The position numbers and the translations under genes are program-made. This document shows positions 1 through 11,700 of a stretch of DNA of 64,000 nucleotides, piece after piece. Location of the stretch: assembly GCA_945859605.1 (NCBI GenBank), contig OX243825.1, positions 15,685,784 through 15,749,783 on the forward strand, in the 5' to 3' direction. The notes under the pieces were generated by a model. It did no database searches, was not told the DNA's origin, and saw only the letters and a program-made list of their open reading frames with translations. Within the stretch, counting starts at the first letter, position 1. Every line of letters starts with the position of its first letter. Source of the DNA: Lumbricus rubellus (taxonomy: Eukaryota; Annelida; Clitellata; Crassiclitellata; Lumbricidae).

Positions 1-1
1 A

Positions 2-535
2 AATCTCCACCAACCCCACCTTCCCCCTCTAAACACATCCAACCAAAAGACGACTACAAAGCACCAGCAGCAGCACCCCCACCAGCAACAAGCCAGACCG
101 ATCCTCACGACGGTCCTTAACAACGGCAGACTGAAGCACTCCGTCGTGCTAACAACAGCAACAACTACTACGACGACATCATCTGGCTCCGACTGTCGGA
201 CACCGTCGAAGGTCCCCCTCGCGCTGCTCCGTCGACGCCGGGTCATCCGCCTTCTCATCGCCATCATCGTCTCCTTCGCCGTCTGCACCCTCCCCAACCA
301 CGTCCGCGTCCAGTACTACATCTGGGCGACCCGTCCGTCCATCTCGTACGGTCAGTTCTACGTTCCTCCCATCACGATGCTCATGTTTTACATGAACAGT
401 GCCATAAATCCAATCCTGTACGCGTTCATTTCGAGAAAGTTCCGTCGGGCGATCGCGACGATCGACTGGAGGTACTGCTGGAGGAGACTGGTTCGCGGAC
501 AGTCAACATCCTCCGCGAGATACACCCTCAACTGA
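2..535 (+). CDS. Class A GPCR, 3' terminal coding exon (partial)
   Basis: The frame is open from the left edge to a TGA at 533-535 (177 residues seen; the 5' part lies outside). Residues 1-76 are rich in Pro, His, Gln and Thr and fit a long third intracellular loop. Four arginines (77-80) lead into a hydrophobic TM6 (about 81-100) with C-T-L-P in place of the usual CWxP, so the toggle Trp is missing. A short loop and TM7 (about 114-142) follow, with MNSAINPILY carrying the NPxxY motif at 136-140. After it come FRRAI, as in helix 8, and a short Ser/Thr tail. Rhodopsin-family receptors use NPxxY and the TM6 Pro for G-protein activation at the plasma membrane. AINPILY resembles peptide-receptor families, but I cannot name the ligand. 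No ATG lies near the start, so this is an internal continuation, not a complete gene. Confidence 0.85.
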   Translation, partial: NLHQPHLPPLNTSNQKTTTKHQQQHPHQQQARPILTTVLNNGRLKHSVVLTTATTTTTTSSGSDCRTPSKVPLALLRRRRVIRLLIAIIVSFAVCTLPNHVRVQYYIWATRPSISYGQFYVPPITMLMFYMNSAINPILYAFISRKFRRAIATIDWRYCWRRLVRGQSTSSARYTLN

Positions 536-1450
536 CCATGCACTGAACCACGTGACCCTCTGAATTCAATGAACCGCGCAGTGCCAATGGTGACGATTCA
601 GACGACATTCGTGACGTCACATGCTGTTTATTTCCGTTGTGTACTGGCTGAGAATTTTAGACGGTCATAACCTGATCCCGGTGGTTCAATGTTAACAGAT
701 CCGGTGTGTAAAGCCTACAGGGATATGTGCTCGGACATATCCTCAGTACAATCCATCAGAATCCGTTTCCTATATAAGAGATACGTTGGACGGCTGCAAG
801 CCACAGAAAGACTTTTAGGCCTATTCACTGTATTCAGTATGAGAATAATTATTGTATAAAAAAAATAGCTGCGGGTCAGCCTTTGATCCACGTAGATTTG
901 GGACGTGCAAAGAAGACTTTACTATGGGGTTATAGGAAAGGCGAGGAAGTTGCAAGGGGGTTGAACCCCCCGAAACCCATGGTAATTCTCGCCATGCCAT
1001 TACTACATTATAATTTTATTTGAAATCCCCAACAATTCTCGCTCTGCCTTTTTAACAATTGAGTTGACCCACGTATAGGTTACATGCAGGTCTTTTGGAT
1101 TCTTACGCTAACTTAAAACCGTTACGCATGCAGGAGCATTGCGAGGAGAGCAGAACGTGCAGTTGTTCCCTGTCTCAGCTTCATTCGTTATTTTGTTGTT
1201 GTTGTTGTACAGTAATTGTACATGTACACTGCATGGATTTAAGCGCGGTTGAATCATGCTTGAGTACAGTTGGTTTTTTCGTGACAAAGTAATAAGTAGG
1301 CCTATAGCCTATCTCGTGTGGAACTGCAAACCTGCATAATTTGTCGTCATGTGTATATATATGTCGTTGTCATGGAAACGTGGAGTTCTGTTCCTTTTCT
1401 AGCCAATTCTCATAACTAGGCCTACAATCAATGAGAGGTGAGGCAAAGGC
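536..1450. other. 3' flank of GPCR gene, no gene seen
   Basis: This stretch probably begins with the GPCR 3' UTR. No AATAAA is obvious in the first few hundred bases. AGGCCTA-type motifs begin to appear near 815 and 1300. The short open frame at 1095-1292 has no domain character and is not called. Confidence 0.4.
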
Positions 1451-1507
1451 TAGGCCTTCATATTATAATAATAGTATAATATACTATTATTATAATATGA
1501 AGGCCTA
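1451..1507. repeat. Perfect 28-bp inverted repeat with 1-nt spacer
   Basis: Bases 1451-1478 are the exact reverse complement of 1480-1507, with a single A between. The arms begin and end with TAGGCCTT/AAGGCCTA and have an AT-rich inside. It could extrude as a cruciform or be a tiny palindromic element. An assembly foldback is less likely because the flanks differ. Confidence 0.8.
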
Positions 1508-1613
1508 TATTATAGGCCCTATAGTCAGTGTATAGGCCAACTCAATGACTGTCATTGTTCTAGTAAGTTCCTGTCTTAGGCAAGCAAGTCCATTAGCCCA
1601 ATAAGTAATCATT

Positions 1614-1710
1614 GCATAATTATATATAATTATATATAAATTTAAAAAATATATATATATAATATTATATATATATAATTGCCAACATTATATATAATTA
1701 TATATGCATG
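1614..1710. repeat. AT-rich imperfect palindromes (TATATAAT type)
   Basis: Several TATATAATTATATA-like palindromic runs sit close together on both sides of a short unique piece around 1680-1690. Confidence 0.6.
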
Positions 1711-2125
1711 TACAAGAACAAGTGGGGTGGGGCTGGCCCGGCTGGGGTTAAACCGCCTGTTCACGTATCACTTAATTAGGCTAGTAGTTAAGAGTAAATA
1801 AGCAGAATCGATATGCGATCGTGTGCGCATGCGCAGTAGATCGACCCAATTCTATCATAAATAGGTTAGGCCTAATCATGGATTTTACCATATGCATGAT
1901 TTTTAAATCAAAATTGCAAACTGGCGATTCCGGGAAAATATTTCTTAAAGCATGAACATTCCAGCGCTTTGAATCATATAAGTCGGCCTAATTAAAAGTA
2001 TCATCCATGCTTAATTGCTTATTGCGACAACAATTAGGCCTTTTACATATCCTGTTCGTGTAGAAATGACCTAATTAAGAAGGTCACTGCATCGAGCTGT
2101 CGAACTCGCGCTAGCGCGCTTAGCC

Positions 2126-2300
2126 TATTCATTCATTCATTCATTCATTCATTCATTCATTCATTCATTCATTCATTCATTCATTCATTCATTCATTCAT
2201 TCATTCATTTATTCAGTCACATTCATTCATTCATTCATTCATTCATTCATTTATTCATTCATTTATTCATTCACATTCATTCATTCATTCATTCATTTCG
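2126..2300. repeat. (ATTC)n microsatellite followed by SINE-like tail
   Basis: A long tetranucleotide array is interrupted by TTTATTCAGTCACATTC variants. It runs into AAAATTTATATAGCGCGC and a GAGGCGCTCC motif (to about 2345). That is the minus-strand tail shared by the SINEs elsewhere in the window, so the array is probably an expanded SINE tail. Confidence 0.75.
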
Positions 2301-4039
2301 AAAATTTATATAGCGCGCAATAGTCTACTCGATCAGAGGCGCTCCTCTTAGTAGGCCTATTGTTTCGTATATTAAGCCCGTCGATTAGTTTAGCTAGGAA
2401 CTGATAATTATCTGTAGATTAGTCCTACAATAGGCATTGAGCGAGTTTGATTAACACGTAGATTTGTGAGTAGGCCTACGGAAGTTCTTCTGCATGGTGT
2501 TACATAAAAGCTACACACAAGGGATGCGTGTGAAATCTCGTGCGATCCTCTCTGAAGGTCACAGCAAAAAGCCAAACCTATTTCATTGCAAGATAAGCTG
2601 CACCCCACGTTTGTGCTGCATAAGTTATAGGCTACTATAGCCCTGGTAAACGTATAGTGCATTCCTATACTTATGCGCTACATCATCTCCTCCCATGGAT
2701 GACAGGGCTATACGTCCTGTTGGCTTGCAAGCCACATCCGCTCAATGACTTTAGCGTGACATGTTTTGGATCATTTGGTTCAGGCTGTTCATTTGTATTA
2801 CATTGCAAAGATTTAATGTGCCAGTGTGGTATGCCTACACTGCTGCACGTAATTTACTGCGAAGCGACTGCTGTTACAGTCGTTCGAAGTTCGTGTCCGC
2901 ACTTGTATAAATAATTATGTGGAGCACGCTGAAACGATTGATTGGCTATGCTAAATTACTAGGCTAATTCCCTTAGGCTAGTCACAACTATGAAGTAGGC
3001 TAATTAACGCAGTCTAAGAACGACATCGCTATTGGGACACTTTAATAGGGACAGTCCGAAATCTGCCACTGTTTACGAACTATATAGGCCTAAGGACCGT
3101 GTGTGACTTGGGATTCCATGGCTGCCAGTCCCAAGATGGATAAAGGAGAAAGACGACGTTAATCAACTTTGTTATGGTACAGCGTCGTAAAACAACTATG
3201 ACGTCACAACAAGAGGTTAACTGAGGAGGCACAATGGAAAGTAAGTAAGTAAAGCAAGCAAGCAAATAAGTAAGTATATCCTGCATTGAAAAATAATAAA
3301 TAGCCTATGTTGACCGCATTTTGATGTGCACACTGCACAGTGTGAGAATTGTGGAAAAATATACCTGGGGTTGGCCTATGATCTACTTGGAATAATGGGG
3401 TGCAACAAACAGCCTTTACTATGGGCTCTAAGAAAGACTCGTGGGGTTGAAACCCCAAATTCCAGGCAATTCTCACCATGGGTGTGCATAATTATAGTCA
3501 TTATTCAGCAAATAAACCATAGGCCTAGTTGTAACAGATTTTTTTCTTAGAAAAACCCCGTATTTTTGTCTTATTATCCATTTTTTCGCTTTTTTTACAT
3601 GTAGGCCTATGTACGTGAACATAGGCCAACATTTAGGCCCTATAGGCAATTATAATTGTCTGCAATTATTTTCTTAATTTTATTTTCGTCTGATATCCTT
3701 ACGCTGTTTCCATAGCCTACTGTCGATCAAGGATTCAGGTCACTATTTTACCGTTTTACAGTTAGGCCTGCTTAGTGCACGTTTACAATATAGGCCTAAG
3801 CCGTAGGTCCTATTGTAAGCCCTAAGCTGTTATCTCTATGCTTGTTAACTGTCGTGTTGTGTCGACCGGTTATTTTGTCATTAAAACGAATATATGTTTA
3901 AGCCTAATAAGACTTAAGTTGTGTACGTAGGCTACGGTTATCTGCTTTTGATTAAAATCAAATTAATTAGGCCTATTGCGCAAACGTTTTTTATTTTAAA
4001 ATGTCAGTGCAAGTGTAACAAAGTCCAATTAGGACCAGT

Positions 4040-4042
<3 letters not shown>

Positions 4043-4097
<55 letters not shown>
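4043..4097. repeat. (TA)n microsatellite
   Basis: A pure TA run of about 54 bases ends at a TAGGCCTA motif. Confidence 0.95.
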
Positions 4098-4099
<2 letters not shown>

Positions 4100-4219
4100 C
4101 CTATTTTTTATTTTACGTTTTTATTCCGTTTCTATTTGGGAGGAAGAAACGGCGCTTTATTCCGTCTTTTATTCGTGTTTTGTTGTTTTAAACATTAGAA
4201 ATTCCAAAGCGAATCTATA

Positions 4220-4831
4220 CAGTGCTTAAAGTGTAAAAAAAGAAGTGCCTGGACGCTGTATTGTAATTGGTCGTCAGTTGCGGCGCCGAAGGCGCGAAGT
4301 TACGAGTGCCGAAGGCACGAAGCCCATCCCGACTAGGGGGTCTGGGGGAGCGTCGTATATACGTAAGCTCCCCAGCGGGGTCTGGGGCGGAGCCCCAGCG
4401 ACCAGCACATTTTTGGCTGTGTCGACCTCAAATGGAGCCATTTTTAGGCTCTTTTTTGCCAGCTATTTGTGAACGATAAAGTCGCGAAAACTTCAAAAAT
4501 AAGTGTTTTTTCAGTGTCGCAAGCTACCAGGAAAACAATAAAAATCAAAATGTTATTGTAAAAGAGAAAGGTTTTTGTCTTGACCGTAAGCTCCCGCAGC
4601 GGGGTCTGGGGCGGAGCCCCAGCGACCAGCGCATTTTTGGCTGTGTCGACCTCAAATGGAGCCATTTTTAGGCAGTCATGGCCGGTCGTCCGTAACTGCA
4701 TGGACGCCGTCCATGCAGTCATGGACGACCGTCCAGGCAGTGCTGGCCAAATAAGTGGCAGGACGGCGTCCAGCCTCGAAAATAAGTGCCTGGACGCCGT
4801 CCATGACCGTCCTGGCACACTTTAAGCCCTG
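4220..4831. mobile_element. hAT-like non-autonomous element, 612 bp
   Basis: The left end reads CAGTGCTTAAAGTGT and the right end is its inverted partner (ACACTTTAAGCCCTG), so the terminal inverted repeats match at 13 of 15 bases. Flanking octamers AATCTATA (4212-4219) and CATCTATA (4832-4839) match at 7 of 8, as expected for the 8-bp target duplication of hAT elements. The inside is a string of GC-rich hairpins: GGCGCCGAAGGCGC, GTGCCGAAGGCAC, two copies of a CCCAGCGGGGTCTGGGG block and repeated GGACGNCGTCC palindromes. No transposase is encoded. A second copy lies at 16882-17395. Confidence 0.8.
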
Positions 4832-4839
4832 CATCTATA

Positions 4840-5743
4840 TATACTTCCAAGTTTTCTCCTTAACCTACTATATATATAGTAGCCTACTGTATGATGATAC
4901 TGATCCCTGCTATTAACACAATGCCATCCTGCCCAGATCTATATCCTCGCAAACTCTTGACCATGCATCCAGCAACCCACTATATAGGGCCTATCATCCG
5001 CCTCAGCCTGGTGTAGGCCTACGTTGTCTCGGTATAGGCCTACACCAGTAATACAATTGAGTGAAGACGACGGTAAAATGAGCAGTTGAACAGATAGCGA
5101 CCTAATTGCATATGTCTGCCACACAGTTAAATTCGACTCCTAGGCCTATTGAAATTTTTATCATCTTTTAGGCTACCGGTATAATGGGTATTGCTCTAGG
5201 CCTAAAGTGTAAATGCACCGCGCGGTTTTCAGTTGCAATTGTATTATAGTAACGCTATTTATTAGTATTTTTATAATTAGGCTACGGGTAAAAGCCACAG
5301 GCTGGTAAATATTTCTGATTGCTTCAATAATTAATTAATTTTCTTCATGAATATAATTATAGGACCTAGCCTATATTATTTTTCTCCGAAATCGGAATTT
5401 CCGGTTATTTAAGTTTTTGTTTTTACTATTCCCAAGATTTTTATTTTCAGAGTTCAATGTAGGCTGTAATAAAATAGAACGCAGTTGAGCGATGCTCTGG
5501 CTGGTTGGCCGTGACGACGGGTGGTCCACCCCATGGCCACTGACGTCAGAATTAACTTCACTCCCCGTGGAGTTCTGAGGCAGACCAAGAAAGACACACA
5601 TGAACACATCATTGAACAGACACAGAAGGTTTGGGCAGGCAGAGACACAGACAGATATAGACAGACAAACATAGACAGGCAGTCCTAGGCAGACATGGAA
5701 AGGCAGATATCGTACAGTGTCGTACACGCTGGTCGTTAAAGGG
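4840..5743. other. Intergenic, no gene seen
   Basis: AT-rich DNA with scattered AGGCCTA motifs. A run of CAGACA-type repeats occurs near 5578-5708. At 5715-5747 the sequence looks like the right end of a TTAA element related to the one at 33253-33322 (GGTCGTTAAAGGGTTAA). Confidence 0.4.
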
Positions 5744-7368
5744 TTAACCCTTTCCCCTCAGCTTGGCAAAAAATCTTGCCAAATCAAATTTTTGCGTAGT
5801 GATCAGCTTGGCAAACATTCTTGCCATATTCTTAGAAACTGTTTCTACTACTCCCCACGGCGAGAAAACCAACCATTATTGATTATTGTCTTATGCATGC
5901 ATCGCTCATTCAGCAGCATACACATAGAGGGCTAGGTCAACGTTTCTGGGTCATGGCTCTGGCTGTGCCTAGCGCTCAAAGAGAGGGATTTAGGTCAGGT
6001 TAGATATGGCTTTTACTTTTATAAACTTTGATCAGAACTATCCAGGCGATTGTTTCGAACGCTATCACACTCTCAATGATTCTAGAACTGAATGAGGCTA
6101 TAATTATAGCAGATTACTTTTATAAACTTTGATCAGAACTATCCAGTATAACACAAATATGTTTGGTTCCAGCTACAAGGTCTCGTGATTATTTGTAGAT
6201 GTTGAAAGTACTTTTATTGGATTCCTTGACACAGGAAACCATATCGTAGACACTAAAATCAACTTCCTACGACATGTAGTTCCAGAGATATTGACCCTTG
6301 ACCATTTTGGTCATGTGACCTTGACCCACTACGTGCCATTCCGGGTACTTGACCTTGACGGAAGTGGTCATGTTGATTTATTTCATTATAAAAACACAAC
6401 CTATGATAAAAATTATCAAGAGGAGACCCAATACCATGCTTGAGACTTGACCTTCATTTGCAAGGTCATTGCAAGGTCAAGGGTCAAAGCCACGACGACG
6501 GCACTATTTTTCCCGCATTCCTTGACCAAAACTTAGTCGGAAACGACACCGACATCACTTCTTTCTGATGTGTGGTTCCTGAGATAGGTGGACCATATCG
6601 TAGACACGACATGTAGTTCCAGAGATATTGACCCTTGACCATTTTGGTCATGTGACCTTGACCCACTACGTGCCATTCCGGGTACTTGACCTTGACGGAA
6701 GTGGTCATGTTGATTTATTTCATTATAAAAACACAACCTATGATAAAAATTATCAAGAGGAGACCCAATACCATGCTTGAGACTTGACCTTCATTTGCAA
6801 GGTCATTGCAAGGTCAAGGGTCAAAGCCACGACGACGGCACTATTTTTCCCGCATTCCTTGACCAAAACTTAGTCGGAAACGACACCGACATCACTTCTT
6901 TCTGATGTGTGGTTCCTGAGATAGGTGGACCATATCGTAGACACGACATGTAGTTCCAGAGATATTGACCCTTGACCATTTTGGTCATGTGACCTTGACC
7001 CACTACGTGCCATTCCGGGTACTTGACCTTGACGGAAGTGGTCATGTTGATTTATTTCATTATAAAAACACAACCTATGATAAAAATTATCAAGAGGAGA
7101 CCCAATACCATGCTTGAGACTTGACCTTCATTTGCAAGGTCATTGCAAGGTCAAGGGTCAAAGCCACGACGACGGCACTATTTTTCCCGCATTCCTTGAC
7201 CAAAACTTAGTCGGAAACGACACCGACATCACTTCTTTCTGATGTGTGGTTCCTGAGATAGGTGGACCAAATCATTACAAATTCTCACATAGGTTACTGA
7301 AATTCCTAAAAAAAAATATGATCTGACAAAAATGACAAGGTAGAAATAATGTGATCGGAAAGGGTTAA
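5744..7368. mobile_element. piggyBac-like non-autonomous element carrying 337-bp tandem repeats
   Basis: It is bounded by TTAA on both sides, with short inverted termini CCCTTTCC and GGAAAGGG. TTAA target sites with CCC/GGG termini are characteristic of piggyBac elements. The inside has two CAGCTTGGCAAA..TCTTGCCA hairpins at the left. Three tandem copies of a 337-bp unit follow (starting near 6272, 6609 and 6946), rich in TGACCTTGACC. Open frames inside repeat with the same 337-bp offset and look spurious. No transposase is visible. Confidence 0.65.
6272..7268. repeat. 337-bp tandem repeat, about 3 copies
   Basis: The second and third copies appear almost identical to the first over their full length. 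The unit contains several direct and inverted TGACCTTGAC motifs. A partial start of the unit is recognisable upstream near 6240-6271, where the copy diverges. Confidence 0.9.
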
Positions 7369-8395
7369 AGTAGCATTGAATGGCAAGTTTTTACAGTTCC
7401 ATATTCACAGCACTGATGCATCATAGGCCTACACCATACATCGTGATTTTTGGAATTCGAAGCAAATGTACACCGTGGTTAAAAAAAAGTAAGCCAAACT
7501 ATTTTTCATATATCTCCAATGCCTGATTATTAATCCTTCTAAATTTTTTCCAATATTTAGAGAATTGGACCAAGAATATGATTCCAAAATATCATGTCAT
7601 AAATTTGAATGGATAGAAAGATATGAATCTTTCAACTTCATCTGCCGAAATTTCAGTATACCAGCAATTTTCTTTCGGATTTTGGAATAAAGTGCTTCAA
7701 ACATGAAAACAGTCTTTAATATTTTTGTGAGGTATGAACAACTCAACAAGAAAATCTTTGCAATGAAAGCATTTTCAATCACAGGAAACAGTTTTATCTA
7801 CATGCACAGTTTGCCACTTTTAGAATAGAGTCAAGGAAACTGAACAATTCTGTCAAACGAACAACATATAACTTGAATGCATAAATAAAAGTAAAAACAC
7901 AAATTAAAGTACAATTTTCCCCACAGAGAAATGAACTAAATCAAGTGTCCTGGAAATGCATCTGGCATTTGCCAACTGAACAACACGTAACCTGTTCGAA
8001 ATCGTAAATAAAACACCGACGTTATCTATTGGAACTCACTAGACATCTGACAAATGAAAACATTTTTCAATTTACAAGAAACAGTTTTATCTACATCCAT
8101 TTGCCATGAACAGAATAGAAAGAGGCAATGAAGTAAAAAGATAATTTGAAATGAACCTGGAATTTGCCGAATGAACAACACTGACTTGAATCCGTGTATA
8201 AAACACAAACATCAATGTCCCGCTTTTAGTTTATCTTGCTAAAATACAATTTTCCATCAGAAAACGAACTAAAGCAACAATTCAGCCAAGGTGACCTTTG
8301 AATCACAAATATAACATAACAAATTCCGAAATCAAGAAGACATATCGGGTTCTTTAAAATGTCAACAATCAATTTCCAACTAGAAAATAGAGTTT
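7369..8395. other. AT-rich 3' flank of the minus-strand gene, no gene seen
   Basis: This lies downstream of the minus-strand stop codon at 8754-8756. Loosely repeated phrases such as GAAACAGTTTTATCTACAT occur at about 7786 and 8079, suggesting an old degraded duplication. Confidence 0.35.
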
Positions 8396-8710
8396 AAGGA
8401 TTTTTTTCAACAAAAACACAGGTTGATTTTTTTCAACAAAAACACAAGTCGATCTTTTTCAACAAAAACACAGGTTGATTTTTTTCAACAAAAACACAAG
8501 TCGATCTTTTTCAACAAAAACACAGGTTGATCTTTTTCAACAAAAACACAAGTCGATTTTTTTCAACAAAAACACAGGTTGATTTTTTTCAACAAAAACA
8601 CAAGTCGATTTTTTTCAACAAAAACACAGGTTGATCTTTTTCAACAAAAACACAGGTCGATCTTTTTCAACAAAAACACAAGTCGATCTTTTTCAACAAA
8701 AACACAGGTC
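8396..8710. repeat. 26-bp minisatellite, about 12 copies
   Basis: The unit is TTTTTTCAACAAAAACACA followed by GGTTGA or AGTCGA. The two tail variants partly alternate, suggesting that the array grew as a dimer. It ends about 45 bp before the stop codon of the minus-strand gene, so it would lie in its 3' UTR. Confidence 0.9.
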
Positions 8711-8753
8711 TGTTCGGCGAAACACTTAGTTCATTTTTCGTTAGTCAGTTTTG

Positions 8754-11700
8754 TTAATCGTTAATCTGTGGCTTTGCAGAATGCTGTGGGACTGTATCAG
8801 CAACCACTGCCCCATCCTGTACTTCCGCCACCAGAGGACGCCTGCAGTCTCGGCTTTTGCCTACCTCGTTCTCTTCCGTTTGCTTGCTGCAAATGAACAC
8901 CAGATGTGCAGAAATAATTATTAAACCATAACGAAATTTTAAGAAACTCTCACGATCAGAAACAAATAGGTAATAACTACAAAGAGGCCAAACATTTTAA
9001 TGTACGATTGATCAATGCTTCTGTGATGTCCAGAAGGGTGCTCATAATTACGTAATGTACACATACAATTACGGAGCATCATAGGTAGAATCTAGTAAAC
9101 ATAAATGAAACAATGCACCTACCAACTTGCATTAACAATGTACAAAGGATTTTTAGAGGCTGGAGAATGTTCCCTGCGAGTAATATAATATATGATTTTC
9201 ACTCGTTAATGTGACATGACAATCTATAAAACTTTCTACCCGGCTCTTGTTAGTGTTGCACAGTAACGAAGTAAAAGTAACGCGTTACTGTACTTAAGTA
9301 AAAGTTTGAATACTTTCACATATAGCGAAGTATCAAAAAACTGAAATACTTTTACTTAAGTAATTAAAATCCATTTTACTTTTACTTTTACTTAAGTGCA
9401 TTTGCCCGATACTTTCAACAACACTGGCTCTTGTTAGTTGCGAAACGTTTTACACAGAAACGTAATGGTAACAGCAACACTCACCAAAACGGAAAAATGA
9501 CAAGAGGAAGGGTCAACAGTAACGTCATTACGAACAAAAACCCAGGCCTGTGGTGGAATGAAATAGCGGCACACAGGACATACAAGACCGCACATTTGCA
9601 GATTGTGGCCACCAGTTGATTCTTTGAGTTCGAACTGAAAGATAAACAATTTTCTTGAAAACATCATTTATCTAATATAACATTATAAGTTTACACATCG
9701 TATTGTCGTAGTAGCAATATAAACTGAGATTCAAGTTTCAACATATAAATTATTGTATCTTAAATTTGTTTAAGTGCGTAAAAATACCTTGCAGTCAATC
9801 GCTAAGGAAGTGCAGCTATTTCACATGCAATGCAAGATGAAGTGCAGATGATTTTCTTTTTACAATATTGAGGGAGTAAAGAGCGTAGACTCGGAACCGA
9901 TCTGGGCTGGCGAATCAAAGTCCACCGTGCCCACCTTCTCGTGGTGCGACCTGTTAGTAACCTGTCTGTACGGATGGGTGAACGAACGGGCACGGATGGC
10001 AAAATGGGGGAAGGCAATGGCAAACCACCCCCCATATCTACTGCCAAGAAAATAGTTATGCTGTACTTCAAAAGTACAACAAATAGAAGTCTGGTATGAG
10101 CTTGGAGATGCTAAGAGAGGCAACAAGAGAGAGGAAACACTGGAGAGGATACATCGTAACTGTCGCCAGAGCTCCAAGAGCTGACGGCAACAGGTGACCA
10201 GATGAGTGAGTAAAGATAATGTATCATATCCAAAAGTAACTCCAGGCGAAAAGAAATGTTGCGAGATTACTGGCTGCACCTAAATTTTGACTAGTTTAAA
10301 TGTCACCATGCATTGAAATTTTAAAAATGTAAATATATAAGAATTATAAGTAAATTGCAAGCTGAAAATAGCTGCATTGACCAAGAAATTCGGACAGGAA
10401 CGGTTTTTAATATTTTCATTTCATTCATTCATTCTATGAACTTACATAGCTCCCATTGAAGAAGTCTACTCAGGTGCGCTCCCAACCCAGCCACGGCTAA
10501 AGAAAAAGAACTTGAGTGATTTAGGAAACAAGTCTGATTGATGAGTCTTTAGGAGACAGGTGCCAACACAAGGATAAACTTTCACAATTATAGTACATAA
10601 TTATAATTCAAGATGACCAGCAATTTTATAATTTGGCTTCCCCAGAAGTCTGAAAACGAAAAAAAAACTGACAAAATTCTGACCTGGAGTACATATCAGT
10701 AGATTTGTCCTGGACGTACGTTACGAGCATCAATATAAGCAACTCTGCTGCGAAATTTGAGAATAACATTAAAGAGCGCATCTCCTTGTCCTACACAAAA
10801 AACAACAATTACACGACAGCTGCCAATTACAAAAGCCAGCAACATAAATCCAAATATGTACCACCGTACCTATAGGATCTATAGTGCACATGGTAACATT
10901 TTACTAACTAATGGCATTTCACAAAGTCATGATAAGAGAACATGTGCGTGTGTGTGTATATATATGTGTGTGCAACTGTATGGGTTGCTAACTTGCTACT
11001 CTGTGACATCGAATGCCACCGAATATCCTGTCAATGCCTACATGCCCTGTTACCATCTTCCAAGGCCAACACTGTGGCTTGCTACAAATTTAAAAAAAAT
11101 CAATTCCACACAATGGAAATCTCTTGACATTGCTAACACGCATGCTGGAAGTTGGCATGTGAAGGTTGTGCCTGTATGATGCACAGCTAAAGATCACGCA
11201 GATGCAAATATACTGGTAAGAAAGAAATATAATTATTAGTAACAACCTCCTCAGAAGAGTTATCTTGCCCCACTTCAGTATTAGCAGCACCTTCCTTTGT
11301 TACTCCAGATGATCTACCAACAGACAAAGGTACTGTATTTATATATATTAAAATAATGGAATAATGAACCAGAAACATCAAAATCATTAATGCCTTCACT
11401 TACGCATTACCAAGAAATCACAGTCGAAAACTTGCATGGCTTGAAAATCTGAACTAATCTCAGCTATAAAGTTACTACACAATAAAGTTACTATGCAATA
11501 AAGTTACTACGTAACAAAGTCACTACACAATAAAGTTACTGCGCAATAAAGTCACCACACAATAAAGTTACTATGCAATAAAGTTACTGCGCAATAAAGT
11601 TACTGCGCAATAAAGTTACCACGCAATAAAGTTACTACGCAATAAAGTTACTACGCAATAAAGTTACTACGCAATAAAGTTACTGCGCAATAAAGTTACT

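Noticed and set aside
6484..7073. Repeated minus-strand frames of 74 and 67 codons
   Set aside because: The same peptide recurs every 337 bp because the DNA unit is tandemly repeated; no start context or family.
11320..11362. Possible extra minus-strand exon (VPLSVGRSSGVTKEG..)
   Set aside because: It has an AG acceptor, but the donor is weak (GTTGTT) and its open frame does not fit the phase joining exons 4 and 5 of the minus-strand gene.
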